Virus record (IMG/VR): IMGVR_UViG_3300046653_000037
Location: 1 to 45,720 of that record
Direction: 5' to 3' (one strand)
Length of the DNA: 45,720 nt
DNA from: a virus
In this document: positions 7,191 through 14,268 of the stretch, piece after piece
Layout of the letters: each line of letters opens with the position of its first letter
Numbering within the stretch: the stretch's first letter is position 1
Translations under genes and position numbers: made by a program
The notes under the pieces: generated by a model
Told to the model about the DNA's origin: nothing
Database searches by the model: none
Seen by the model: the letters and a program-made list of their open reading frames with translations, nothing else

Positions 7191-7245
7191 TCTAGTGGAA
7201 GTTAGACCGCAAGGCGAAAGGCGGTAATAGGATTGGAAAGTCGAT

Positions 7246-7416
7246 ATGCAAAGTACAAGCAAAATTGACGATTACGTAAAAAGGTTCCCCCGGGTCAACG
7301 CCGGATACTTCTATGTTTCTGTACAGAGAGAAACGCGAGAATCATTGCATACAGCGAGGATCGGCGCGAGTCAACCGGTGGAACTCCGGGGAGAGGTGGA
7401 ATCCCTCTATTTGTAA
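7246..7416 (+). CDS. Small basic protein
   Basis: A 56-aa frame (MQSTSKIDDYVKRFPRVNAG..., ending VESLYL) with GGAAAG upstream, placed between the promoter at 7162 and the XRE-type gene. It fills the gap that would otherwise be an unusually long leader. No recognised domain. Good coding character, but the short length limits certainty. Confidence 0.5.
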   Translation: MQSTSKIDDYVKRFPRVNAGYFYVSVQRETRESLHTARIGASQPVELRGEVESLYL

Positions 7417-7429
7417 TAACGGAGAGTAC

Positions 7430-7705
7430 ATGAAAACAGTAGGAGAAATACTATCAAAAGCGCGATGGGACAAAGGGTTAACCGTTCGACAGGTAGCCGG
7501 TCAAATGGGCGTATCTGCCATGACTATCTGCTTTGCAGAAAAGATGAACGCAACCCGTAAAATGGTATCGAATGACGTAATTGTAAAGATAGCAGAGTTT
7601 TACGGGCTTGACCCTGATCCAATCGTTGCTCAATATCAGAAAGAACAAGCAACCATAAAGGCAAAAAACAAAGCTGATAGAACAGCAAGGAAGGTAGAGG
7701 GATGA
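7430..7705 (+). CDS. XRE/Cro-type HTH regulator
   Basis: A 91-aa protein. The ATG at 7430 is chosen because GGAGAG precedes it by four bases; an ATG at 7313 would run through the gene before. Residues 2-65 (VGEILSKARWDKGLTVRQVAGQMGVSAMTICFAEKM, then LDPDPIVAQYQ) fit an XRE helix-turn-helix in which the recognition helix is MTICFAEKMNA. The basic C-terminus (KAKNKADRTARKVEG) may also contact DNA. Probably an early transcription regulator. No partner repressor or integrase is visible, so it need not be a lysogeny switch. Confidence 0.75.
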   Translation: MKTVGEILSKARWDKGLTVRQVAGQMGVSAMTICFAEKMNATRKMVSNDVIVKIAEFYGLDPDPIVAQYQKEQATIKAKNKADRTARKVEG

Positions 7706-8025
7706 TAAACCCAATTCTACGTAAAGCAATTGCCGTGTATGGCGTAGAAAACCAGACTATCAAAGCTATTGAGGAAATGTCAGAGCTGACTAAAGAACTG
7801 TCTAAGGCACTTCTAGGCAAGGCAGATAATGACCATATTCGGGAAGAGATAGCAGACAGTGAAATCATGCTTGAACAACTTCGGAGTATTTATGATACTG
7901 ATAACGGTAATCGGATAGACTTTTTTAAACAAGCAAAGATAAAACGGCTTGATGAACGCGTCAAGGAAACGCTTGAAAACCATGATAAAGAGTTGGTACG
8001 GCTTGATGAGGATGAGGCGATATGA
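7702..8025 (+). CDS. MazG-like nucleotide pyrophosphohydrolase
   Basis: A 107-aa all-helical protein with EEMSELTKELSKAL and HIREEIADSEIMLEQL, i.e. the EExxE...ExxD metal-binding pattern of the MazG/all-alpha NTP pyrophosphohydrolase superfamily, and a length typical for single-domain phage versions. It would hydrolyse (d)NTPs or alarmone-linked nucleotides. It overlaps the HTH gene by ATGA and its own stop overlaps a membrane miniprotein. Confidence 0.75.
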   Translation: MINPILRKAIAVYGVENQTIKAIEEMSELTKELSKALLGKADNDHIREEIADSEIMLEQLRSIYDTDNGNRIDFFKQAKIKRLDERVKETLENHDKELVRLDEDEAI

Positions 8026-8081
8026 CGATTATATTTGTTTTATCCTTGCTCATTGCTATTATCGTAATAATTGTTGCTTAA
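8022..8081 (+). CDS. 19-aa hydrophobic miniprotein
   Basis: MTIIFVLSLLIAIIVIIVA is a nearly pure membrane span. Its ATG overlaps the TGA of the MazG-like gene. Length and composition match small phage membrane peptides, but a frame this short can occur by chance. Confidence 0.4.
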   Translation: MTIIFVLSLLIAIIVIIVA

Positions 8082-8122
8082 TACATAAAGGCATGCTACT
8101 ATCCAGGCATACACCTTTCTTT

Positions 8123-8164
8123 GGGCTTCGGAGGTTAACCCTTTTACTCTGGAGTCCTTTTTTT
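8123..8164 (+). terminator. Intrinsic terminator
   Basis: GGGCTTCGGAG at 8123-8133 pairs with CTCTGGAGTCC at 8147-8157 over eleven positions including G-U pairs, followed by seven T. It ends the XRE/MazG unit. Confidence 0.8.
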
Positions 8165-8188
8165 ATGCCTATTTATGTAAATAAACGC

Positions 8189-8217
8189 TTTACAAATTAA
8201 CCAATATAAGCGATACT
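8189..8217 (+). promoter_or_regulatory. Sigma70-type promoter (TTTACA-17-GATACT)
   Basis: TTTACA at 8189-8194 and GATACT at 8212-8217 are 17 bp apart. The CGCTTTACAAAT context is the same as at 4178 and 7162. Start near 8224; it drives the gene at 8240. Confidence 0.75.
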
Positions 8218-8239
8218 ATAGGTAAAGGAAGGTGACAAG

Positions 8240-8668
8240 ATGATAAGTTCAGCAAGAATGAGAGAACGCAAGGCAGAATTAGACAAAAGGTATAACGAAA
8301 ATAGACCTGGAGAAGATAGAAAAGAAATTCTAAATATTACGAATGAGCTGCTTGACGAAATAGCGCAGCTGGATTCTACCAATTGGTTTATAGAATCTCA
8401 TAACATTAATGGAAGTGGATGCCAAATTGCAGAGGGTGAAAACTCGCAGCATGATGGCCCAGCAAGAATTATAGGCAAAATCACCGAACAGAAAGACGCT
8501 GACAGGGTGGTAATTTTGCAGAATGAGGCAATTCTAGCAATTGAGATGCTTCGGTATGATCTTGCGGATGCAGCCATGTGCCTAAATGGCAAAGTAAAAC
8601 AAAGTCTTATGGACTCTTTTGATGCGTCAATTGCTAATGCGGACGATGTTCTTTCGAGGTTAAAGTAA
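8240..8668 (+). CDS. Hypothetical protein
   Basis: A 142-aa, mainly helical, acidic protein. It contains ERKAELDKRYNENRPGEDRKE and, near the C-terminus, AILAIEMLRYDLADAAMCLNGKVKQSL. GGAAGGTG lies seven bases upstream. No family is recognised. It is the first gene of a unit that continues through several small Cys-containing proteins toward the terminase. Confidence 0.6.
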   Translation: MISSARMRERKAELDKRYNENRPGEDRKEILNITNELLDEIAQLDSTNWFIESHNINGSGCQIAEGENSQHDGPARIIGKITEQKDADRVVILQNEAILAIEMLRYDLADAAMCLNGKVKQSLMDSFDASIANADDVLSRLK

Positions 8669-8684
8669 ATACTATGAATCGTAT

Positions 8685-8843
8685 ATGTTCGTTCCAGTCA
8701 ATGAATATATAGGCATTAATGGGTTTGCGTTGTCAGGAAAAGTATTAATATTCCTGACAACAATTAAGACGATTGCATCGGTAACATTCACGAAGTTTGA
8801 CATGCTTGCCAAACTAAAGGAAGGCATATATGTGGGGTACTAA
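8685..8843 (+). CDS. Possible 52-aa protein across an inverted repeat
   Basis: An open frame (MFVPVNEYIGINGFALSGKV..., ending EGIYVGY) fills the 160-base gap and overlaps the start of the gene at 8830. It has no clear ribosome site and passes through the perfect inverted repeat at 8729-8761, so it may be non-coding. Listed because the amino-acid composition looks protein-like. Confidence 0.3.
   Translation: MFVPVNEYIGINGFALSGKVLIFLTTIKTIASVTFTKFDMLAKLKEGIYVGY
8729..8761. promoter_or_regulatory. 11-bp perfect inverted repeat (operator or hairpin)
   Basis: GTTGTCAGGAA at 8729-8739 is the exact reverse complement of TTCCTGACAAC at 8751-8761, with an 11-base AT-rich centre. No T-run follows, so it is not an intrinsic terminator. 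It could be a regulator operator, an RNA hairpin or an mRNA-processing site. Confidence 0.6.
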
Positions 8844-9051
8844 ATTACCAAAGAAGGAAGGCGGTCGATATCTGGTTACTCTGGTAACTGGCTCATACGG
8901 CGGTACGCAAGTCAGGCAAGCTGATTGTGTAAAATCATTATCGGGTACAATAGGTTGGTGCATTCTTCCTGAATGTTCTAATCATTACGGTGATGATGTA
9001 ATCGCATGGATGAAACAACCGAAACCTTACGACCCTAAGAAAGGAAAATAA
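8830..9051 (+). CDS. DUF551-like protein
   Basis: A 73-aa protein with the DUF551 pattern: an N-terminal W followed by LPKKEGGRYLVT, a central GWCILPEC, and a C-terminal VIAWMKQPKPYDP (V-x-AWM-x-x-P-x-PY). DUF551 proteins are common, short and functionally unknown in phages. AAGGAAGG lies six bases upstream. Confidence 0.75.
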   Translation: MWGTKLPKKEGGRYLVTLVTGSYGGTQVRQADCVKSLSGTIGWCILPECSNHYGDDVIAWMKQPKPYDPKKGK

Positions 9052-9052
9052 C

Positions 9053-9202
9053 ATGACCAGTTTATTTGAGACATTGGCACAAGCGATGAAACCGGACGTA
9101 CATTGCGGTATGTTCTCCAGTTGTCCAGAAGCCGTACCAGACTGCAAGGAATGTTGCAGGATCGCGAATCAATCGAATGATGAAGAGGAAGGTGCAAAAT
9201 GA
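9053..9202 (+). CDS. Small Cys-rich protein
   Basis: A 49-aa protein (MTSLFETLAQAMKPDVHCGM...) with cysteines C-x5-C-x7-C-x3-CC and an acidic tail. It begins just after the DUF551-like gene and its TGA overlaps the next ATG. Probably a zinc-binding miniprotein. Confidence 0.55.
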   Translation: MTSLFETLAQAMKPDVHCGMFSSCPEAVPDCKECCRIANQSNDEEEGAK

Positions 9203-9843
9203 ACGATAAAACACTTGAAGGCATAAGTAAGGGGACGCCAATTAATGACAAAGATTACAAGCGGATAACCGCAAAAGAAATCGTGAAACAAGGTGGGAAA
9301 TGCAGTCTGATATCTTGCACGATAAAGGGATTCGACTGTGTATGCAAAAATAAACACTCAGATGATTTATCTTGTCAAGAACAGTGGGCTGAAAGCCTTA
9401 AAAATGCAAGGCAATGGCTTGAAGAAAATCCAGAACCTAAACCAGTAATGCTTGATAATATGAGCATGAACGAAGTAACCATCACGCCTGAGATGAAAGA
9501 GGATGCGAAGAAATGCCTAGGCAAAGATTGCCATAACTGCGAAATGTACCCGATAAACAAAGGCTGCGCTATTTCGATATGCGTCGAAGCCATTGCCTCA
9601 CTACCGGGAGTATTCGATAGTGCGCCGGAAATTGCTGATAATGTTCAATTGTGGTTTTATAAAGGTCGTGAGCAAATAGGTAAAATGATTCCTTACACCC
9701 GTACCCTTCCGAAGTCGCTCGAAGATGAGATAGCGGAAAAGTATGCAAAAGAAATTGATACTGAACCGTTGCTCGTCAAACTTGTGAAAAACAAGCTTGT
9801 CGAGATGCTCAAAGAATACAACGAAAGGCAGGGTGGTAAATGA
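9199..9843 (+). CDS. Cys-containing hypothetical protein
   Basis: A 214-aa protein with two cysteine-bearing regions: KCSLISCTIKGFDCVC near residues 34-50 and KKCLGKDCHNCEMYPINKGCAISICVE near 94-120, plus a helical C-terminus. The second block resembles small phage metal-binding modules (C-x4-C-x2-C-x9-C). No enzyme signature. Coupled by ATGA overlaps to the genes on both sides. Confidence 0.6.
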   Translation: MNDKTLEGISKGTPINDKDYKRITAKEIVKQGGKCSLISCTIKGFDCVCKNKHSDDLSCQEQWAESLKNARQWLEENPEPKPVMLDNMSMNEVTITPEMKEDAKKCLGKDCHNCEMYPINKGCAISICVEAIASLPGVFDSAPEIADNVQLWFYKGREQIGKMIPYTRTLPKSLEDEIAEKYAKEIDTEPLLVKLVKNKLVEMLKEYNERQGGK

Positions 9844-10028
9844 GTAAATGCCGATATTGCAAGGTTGACCTTCCCGGAGATTGGAGGGATACAGAACACA
9901 GAAAACTGTGTAAAAATGCCGATCCAGAAACAAGGTATATTCACAGCGGAATAAAACAGAAAGAGTATCCTCCAAAAGAAGGATATAGATACAATAGAAA
10001 AACCGGCAAATCCGAAAAGGCAGGGTAA
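9840..10028 (+). CDS. Small zinc-finger-like basic protein
   Basis: A 62-aa, strongly basic protein. MSKCRYCKVDLP and HRKLCKN provide a C-x2-C...H-x3-C zinc-finger-like set. The tail (YRYNRKTGKSEKAG) is positively charged, suggesting nucleic-acid contact. It overlaps the previous stop. Confidence 0.55.
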   Translation: MSKCRYCKVDLPGDWRDTEHRKLCKNADPETRYIHSGIKQKEYPPKEGYRYNRKTGKSEKAG

Positions 10029-10033
10029 ATAAA

Positions 10034-10297
10034 ATGGATGATGCAAAGATCAGGGAAGAGTTCGACAAATGGATTAGAAAAGACATATCATTTGAAGACG
10101 AACGTTTTATGAAAGAAAACGAATCAAAAGGGAATGTTATGACTTCCTGTTCTTTTTTTGCTGGATATCGGCTGGCAGAAAGACTATGCAAAATAGAAGT
10201 TCTAGAGGAATTAAAAGGCAAAATTACTAAATCTGGTAATTGGGTTTCCAAGGAAATTGATACAATTATTTCCGAACTCAAGGCAGGTCAGCCATGA
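10034..10297 (+). CDS. Hypothetical helical protein
   Basis: An 87-aa protein (MDDAKIREEFDKWIRKDISF..., then CSFFAGYRLAERLCKIEVLEEL). The pattern EEFDKW-x(n)-W/F-x-AGY-x-L-A is typical of short phage proteins of unknown function that are found next to the DUF551 type. Its TGA overlaps the ATG of the frameshifted gene that follows. Confidence 0.55.
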   Translation: MDDAKIREEFDKWIRKDISFEDERFMKENESKGNVMTSCSFFAGYRLAERLCKIEVLEELKGKITKSGNWVSKEIDTIISELKAGQP

Positions 10298-10492
10298 AAA
10301 TCAAGGATAACGGGAGAACGCTGGTACTCAAGCGAGTTAACGATAAAGACGAGTTTTACAAGTGAATGTCATTGTTGCTACTTTAGGTATAAAAAATGCC
10401 CAGAATCAATAATCTGCGATCCTGACAGACACTGGCGTGAAACTCTTCCCTCGAAACTCTCAAGGCTCATTAAAAGGATGGTAAGAAAATGA
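10294..10492 (+). pseudogene. Frameshifted small zinc-binding protein
   Basis: The ATG at 10294 starts 23 codons (MKIKDNGRTLVLKRVNDKDEFYK) ending in TGA at 10363. The +1 frame, entered at the TTTT run 10354-10357, continues in clearly coding style: SECHCCYFRYKKCPESIICD, then a basic C-terminus, ending at TGA 10490-10492. Removing one T restores a single ~65-aa protein with a C-x-CC...C...C metal site. The break may be a real mutation, an assembly indel or a programmed +1 shift. Confidence 0.55.
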
Positions 10493-10666
10493 CACGTAAA
10501 AATCTTGATACATTTTTAGGCTATGAAGTTCGTGTTACCTGTACGGACGGCAGGGATACTGTTCAAGGGAGAGCGTTTCGAGAAAGGGCTATACCAGTGC
10601 AATGATGGTGTATTCTTTCGAGCGTCTCATGTAAAGAAAGTAGAACATATTTTAACTAGAGGGTAA
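10489..10666 (+). pseudogene. Frameshifted small beta-barrel-like protein
   Basis: ATG at 10489 overlaps the preceding TGA and starts MTRKNLDTFLGYEVRVTCTDGRDTVQG; the frame ends at TGA 10603 after 38 codons. The +1 frame from the GGG at about 10567 continues ERFEKGLYQCNDGVFFRASH and ends at TAA 10664. Loss of one base gives a plausible ~58-aa protein (V-R-V-T-x-x-DGR start of an SH3/Sm-like fold). It is the second +1 break within 250 bases. Confidence 0.5.
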
Positions 10667-10689
10667 CACTTGCTAGCTAAACTAAAAGT

Positions 10690-10715
10690 TTGCAATTACT
10701 TGCAACAACTTGCAA
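10690..10715 (+). repeat. Three TTGCAA hexamers at 10-bp spacing
   Basis: TTGCAA occurs at 10690, 10700 and 10710, exactly one helical turn apart, with a related TTGC at 10735. The copies lie between the last early gene and the terminase promoter. This phasing suggests a protein-binding site: a late-gene activator, an early/late switch operator, or a terminase recognition (pac/cos) element. Confidence 0.6.
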
Positions 10716-10755
10716 TCCTTCCAAAGACTCCCACTTGCGGAGGTATTTTCAATTC

Positions 10756-10785
10756 TTGACAGAACAATGTTATATGTCATATACT
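10756..10785 (+). promoter_or_regulatory. Late promoter, giving a leaderless or near-leaderless mRNA
   Basis: TTGACA at 10756-10761 and TATACT at 10780-10785, spacer 18 bp. The -10 box ends seven bases before the terminase ATG at 10793, so the transcript would begin at or within a base or two of the start codon. There is no Shine-Dalgarno upstream of that ATG. Confidence 0.75.
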
Positions 10786-10792
10786 ATGGGAT

Positions 10793-12937
10793 ATGGTAAA
10801 GAAACCCGGAAGAGTAGAGAATCTAACGCCAATAGTTCCTTTAACCCATGATAAAGCCGTGGAACAAGGAAGAATTGGCGGTAAAAAGTCCGTAGAGGTT
10901 CGCCGTGAGAAAAAACGTATGGCGACTATCTATGCCGAAATCCTTGCGGATAAATACAAAGTACAAAAAGATGGTAAAGAGATAGAGCTTGAGGGTATGG
11001 ATTACGTCAAAGACATTGTAGTAACCATTCTCCAGAAGAAAGACAATTCCAGTGTTTCCATTATCAAAGAGATGGGCGACAAACTTGACGGTAATAAGAT
11101 GCTGGTTGAAGCAGAAGTATCGGCTGCTGTTGATGTTCAGAACGTTCCCATCGTAAACAAGATTAAAAACAATGTAATGGAGTTCTTTAGCAAGGCAGGG
11201 AAAATATGCCCTTTGTTTGTAAAGAACTTCATAACCCTTCTTGAAGGAGGACGCAATGGCGGTAAGTCCTATCAAATAGCCGATATGATACTTATCCTTG
11301 TGTGGGAGCGCAACGATTCGGGAACCTGTGTATGCGGTCGCGAAATACAGAAAAGCCTCAAAGATTCATCTTATGCTCTATTGAAAGACAGAATAACATA
11401 TTACCATCTTGAAGAAGAGTTTGATTGTCTAGACGATCAGATACGATGCCGTCGCAATGGGGTTGTTATAATTTTTGTGGGTATGCGTGAGGCAACCCGA
11501 AGCGACGGGGTAAAATCCATACATAAGCTTTTCTTGTTCTGGGGTGAAGAGGCGCAAGGGTTTAGTCAAGCAACTCTTGATGTGTTGATCCCTACACTAA
11601 TTCGCGTTGAAGGGTGCCGTATGTTTTTTAGCATGAATAGACGGTATGAAAGCGATCCTGTATATAACGAATGCAAGGCACGCGAAAACGTTTTAATCAT
11701 AACTATTAATTATTGGGATAATCCCTTCTGTACGCAACAGGCACGGGACGAAGCCGAAGCCATGAAGATAACCAACTATCCAAAATGGGAGCATATTTAC
11801 GGTGGAAAGCCGCAAACGGTCTTTGAAGATTCTCTCTGGCCGGGTGATTTACTCAAGAAAATAGTTTCAGCGGTATCATTCCAACGTGATAACTATTGCC
11901 GTGTTGTGGTGTGCGGTGACCCTGCTCAAAGTAATACAGAGTTTTCAAACGAATACGGGCTACACGTAGTCGGTAAGACATACGGAGGCGAGGGGCATCA
12001 TATATCTGACTTGTCAGGCAAATACTCTCCAAACGATTATAGCACCAAAGCAATCGCCGCATATTACGAGTATCATGCCGACGCTATTGTGGTAGAGACA
12101 AATGCCGGAGGGGATTATATCAAGTCGGCAATACTCAGCATTGACCCGACAGTTATAGTCAAAGAGGTAAAGGCAAAGTCTGGGCAGAACAAGGTATTAC
12201 GTGCTGGCCCTGTGGCAAACCTTGCGCAAATGGGAAAGATAAAGCATATCTGTGGAGGGTCAACAAGGCTTGAGAATCAGATGAGCCGTATGACAACAGC
12301 GGGATTTATAGGCGCACCCGGGGAATCCCCTGATAGAGTGGATGCATACGTGTGGGGCTTTATAGATCTTTTTGGTCTGGACAATCTTAATACTTCGGAT
12401 ATGTTTTTCAAGGCGTCCATGTTTAAGCAACCCCCTGAAAAGTTTAATATCATTTATCCTGACGTTTGTTACTTCAACTTTCAAGACGATCTTTTTGGCG
12501 CTGTTATGTTTGATATCATCGAAGTACCGGGACAGAAACTCCTTATGCATATTAAGGACTACTGGAAAGGAAAGAAGGAAGACACTGCCGAAACTTGTAA
12601 AGAAATACTAAAGGCTGGGTGTAGGGACTTGCACATACCTGAGGACTCAAGTGGAACCCCATTAATTGATATATTGTCTGAAGGATATGTCGGCATAAAA
12701 GGCATTGATATTGAGAATTATATAAGCAAAAAGTTACCGGAAAGGGTTATGCAGATACTTCCCGTTATCAACGACGGATTTATAGTGATTGACAAACTCG
12801 GTGCAAAGAAGTTCAATGCAGAATCAGGCGACCTGTTTACATGGGAAGTTACCGGATACACGCCAGAGGATAAGACTGCAAGGCCGATACTCGGGGCGCT
12901 CTGTAATGCAATCTTTGTTGAGAAGGGGCTATCATGA
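10793..12937 (+). CDS. Terminase: large subunit with small-subunit-like N-terminal extension
   Basis: A 714-aa protein, much longer than usual TerL (roughly 420-550 aa). Residues 1-120 (DKAVEQGRIGGKKSVEVRRE, then a DG-containing helical part) resemble stand-alone phage small terminases of the GG-x(8)-RREKK type. ATPase: Walker A GGRNGGKS at 152-159 and Walker B LFLFWGEE at 246-253. RNase H-like nuclease: VVVCGDPAQ (Asp376), VVETNAGG (Glu435), DRVDAYVWG (Asp517). Residues ~545-714 are an extra C-terminal domain without a clear motif. It would cut and pump concatemeric DNA into proheads. No separate terS gene is seen. Confidence 0.9.
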   Translation: MVKKPGRVENLTPIVPLTHDKAVEQGRIGGKKSVEVRREKKRMATIYAEILADKYKVQKDGKEIELEGMDYVKDIVVTILQKKDNSSVSIIKEMGDKLDGNKMLVEAEVSAAVDVQNVPIVNKIKNNVMEFFSKAGKICPLFVKNFITLLEGGRNGGKSYQIADMILILVWERNDSGTCVCGREIQKSLKDSSYALLKDRITYYHLEEEFDCLDDQIRCRRNGVVIIFVGMREATRSDGVKSIHKLFLFWGEEAQGFSQATLDVLIPTLIRVEGCRMFFSMNRRYESDPVYNECKARENVLIITINYWDNPFCTQQARDEAEAMKITNYPKWEHIYGGKPQTVFEDSLWPGDLLKKIVSAVSFQRDNYCRVVVCGDPAQSNTEFSNEYGLHVVGKTYGGEGHHISDLSGKYSPNDYSTKAIAAYYEYHADAIVVETNAGGDYIKSAILSIDPTVIVKEVKAKSGQNKVLRAGPVANLAQMGKIKHICGGSTRLENQMSRMTTAGFIGAPGESPDRVDAYVWGFIDLFGLDNLNTSDMFFKASMFKQPPEKFNIIYPDVCYFNFQDDLFGAVMFDIIEVPGQKLLMHIKDYWKGKKEDTAETCKEILKAGCRDLHIPEDSSGTPLIDILSEGYVGIKGIDIENYISKKLPERVMQILPVINDGFIVIDKLGAKKFNAESGDLFTWEVTGYTPEDKTARPILGALCNAIFVEKGLS

Positions 12938-14268
12938 CCGATTCAAACACAAATGACGGGATATCAGGAATTGAAAGAATGCTACTTAAACTCGATGAGG
13001 ATAACACACTTTCACGCGATGAGTGCGTATCAATCTTTACTTATTGGGGATTAGGTAAGCGTATCATAAAGGCGTTGCCCCGGTTTGCCTTTTCAGTACC
13101 CCGAGAGATAACCGTCAAAGAAGCACCTCCCGATGCCGTGGAAAGATTTAATAAAATGTCAAAGAAAATGCGACAAGACATGATCGTTCGTCGCGCCGTA
13201 ACTTATGCGCGTATTTTTGGAATGGGGGGCATTGCTCTTAACCATGAAAAAATACCAATAGAGAAAGACCTCACGTATAAAACCCTTCATTCGGGAGAAT
13301 GTGCATTCGTTGCTCTTGACCCCTTGAATCTGTCGGGAACCTATATCAATCAGTTGCCGTATTCGTTACGTTTCATGAGACCCGATGGCATACATATTAC
13401 CGGTCATGTGTGCGGGTCAAGACGCGCAACAATCATACAGAATGGAGACCTTGTATATCTCAAGTTTAATCCGTCAACCTTTACTTTTGGTGGTGTGTCT
13501 GTTTACCAGAATATGATTCCACTTATTAAATCGTGGGTACGTGGTACAATTTCTCTTCGTCGTATGGCAACTAAAGCAAGCTCTATTGTGTTCAGCGGAA
13601 AAGATGATGACCGCATGAATGGACTAAAGATGACTGCCGCACAGATTGCCCTGCAAAAAATTGTGGACATGGAAAACACCGGAGCAACGCAGATAGGGAA
13701 AGACTCCAATGTACAATTTTTCAACCTTACCGGCGTTGCCGAAGTTGATACGATACTAAAAGCTATTGAGCGTGAAATTATGATGGCTCTTGAAGATACT
13801 CCCGCTCCATTATTACTCGATACTGCATTGAGTACGGGAATGGCCGAAGGATCGAGCGATCTCAAGACTATAATTATGGCAGTTAACAACTTTCGTGAGG
13901 AAATGGTCTCTCCTCTTTATTCTTTTACTGATCCGTACATTATGAAGCTTGCATGGACTGACGAATATATAAAGTCGGTTGTGCAGGCAGACCCCAAGAA
14001 ATACCGTGGCATGGTGCCAGAATCAATTCGCGATATGTGGGAAAAATCTTTTAGTTATGAATGGGGTAACCTTTACCCCGAACCTGAAAAAGAAATACAA
14101 GAAACAAATGGGCTTAAACTGGATAATTTAATTAAAGCGCAGTCTCTTGGAGCAAACCCGGAAGATATTCAGGCTGAGGTACATGAGGCTGGTATTTTCA
14201 AGAATAGGATAGACTTAGACCAGCCAGTTAAGCCGCCTGAAGAAATTACACCAACGGAAACCGTATGA
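12934..14268 (+). CDS. Portal protein (DUF1073-type)
   Basis: A 444-aa protein placed directly after the terminase with a four-base overlap. Features of DUF1073/HI1409-type portals include the N-terminal YWGLGKRIIKALPRFAF, RRAVTYARIFGMGGIAL, and the central LIKSWVRGTISLRRMATKAS and PAPLLLDTALSTGMAEGSSD segments. It forms the dodecameric DNA gate at the capsid vertex. Length and gene order fit the family well. Confidence 0.85.
   Translation: MTDSNTNDGISGIERMLLKLDEDNTLSRDECVSIFTYWGLGKRIIKALPRFAFSVPREITVKEAPPDAVERFNKMSKKMRQDMIVRRAVTYARIFGMGGIALNHEKIPIEKDLTYKTLHSGECAFVALDPLNLSGTYINQLPYSLRFMRPDGIHITGHVCGSRRATIIQNGDLVYLKFNPSTFTFGGVSVYQNMIPLIKSWVRGTISLRRMATKASSIVFSGKDDDRMNGLKMTAAQIALQKIVDMENTGATQIGKDSNVQFFNLTGVAEVDTILKAIEREIMMALEDTPAPLLLDTALSTGMAEGSSDLKTIIMAVNNFREEMVSPLYSFTDPYIMKLAWTDEYIKSVVQADPKKYRGMVPESIRDMWEKSFSYEWGNLYPEPEKEIQETNGLKLDNLIKAQSLGANPEDIQAEVHEAGIFKNRIDLDQPVKPPEEITPTETV

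Noticed and set aside
7206-7225. GTTAGACC near 7211 as another attC core
   Set aside because: No complementary RYYYAAC core and no paired arms within 120 bases; it is part of an ordinary leader hairpin.
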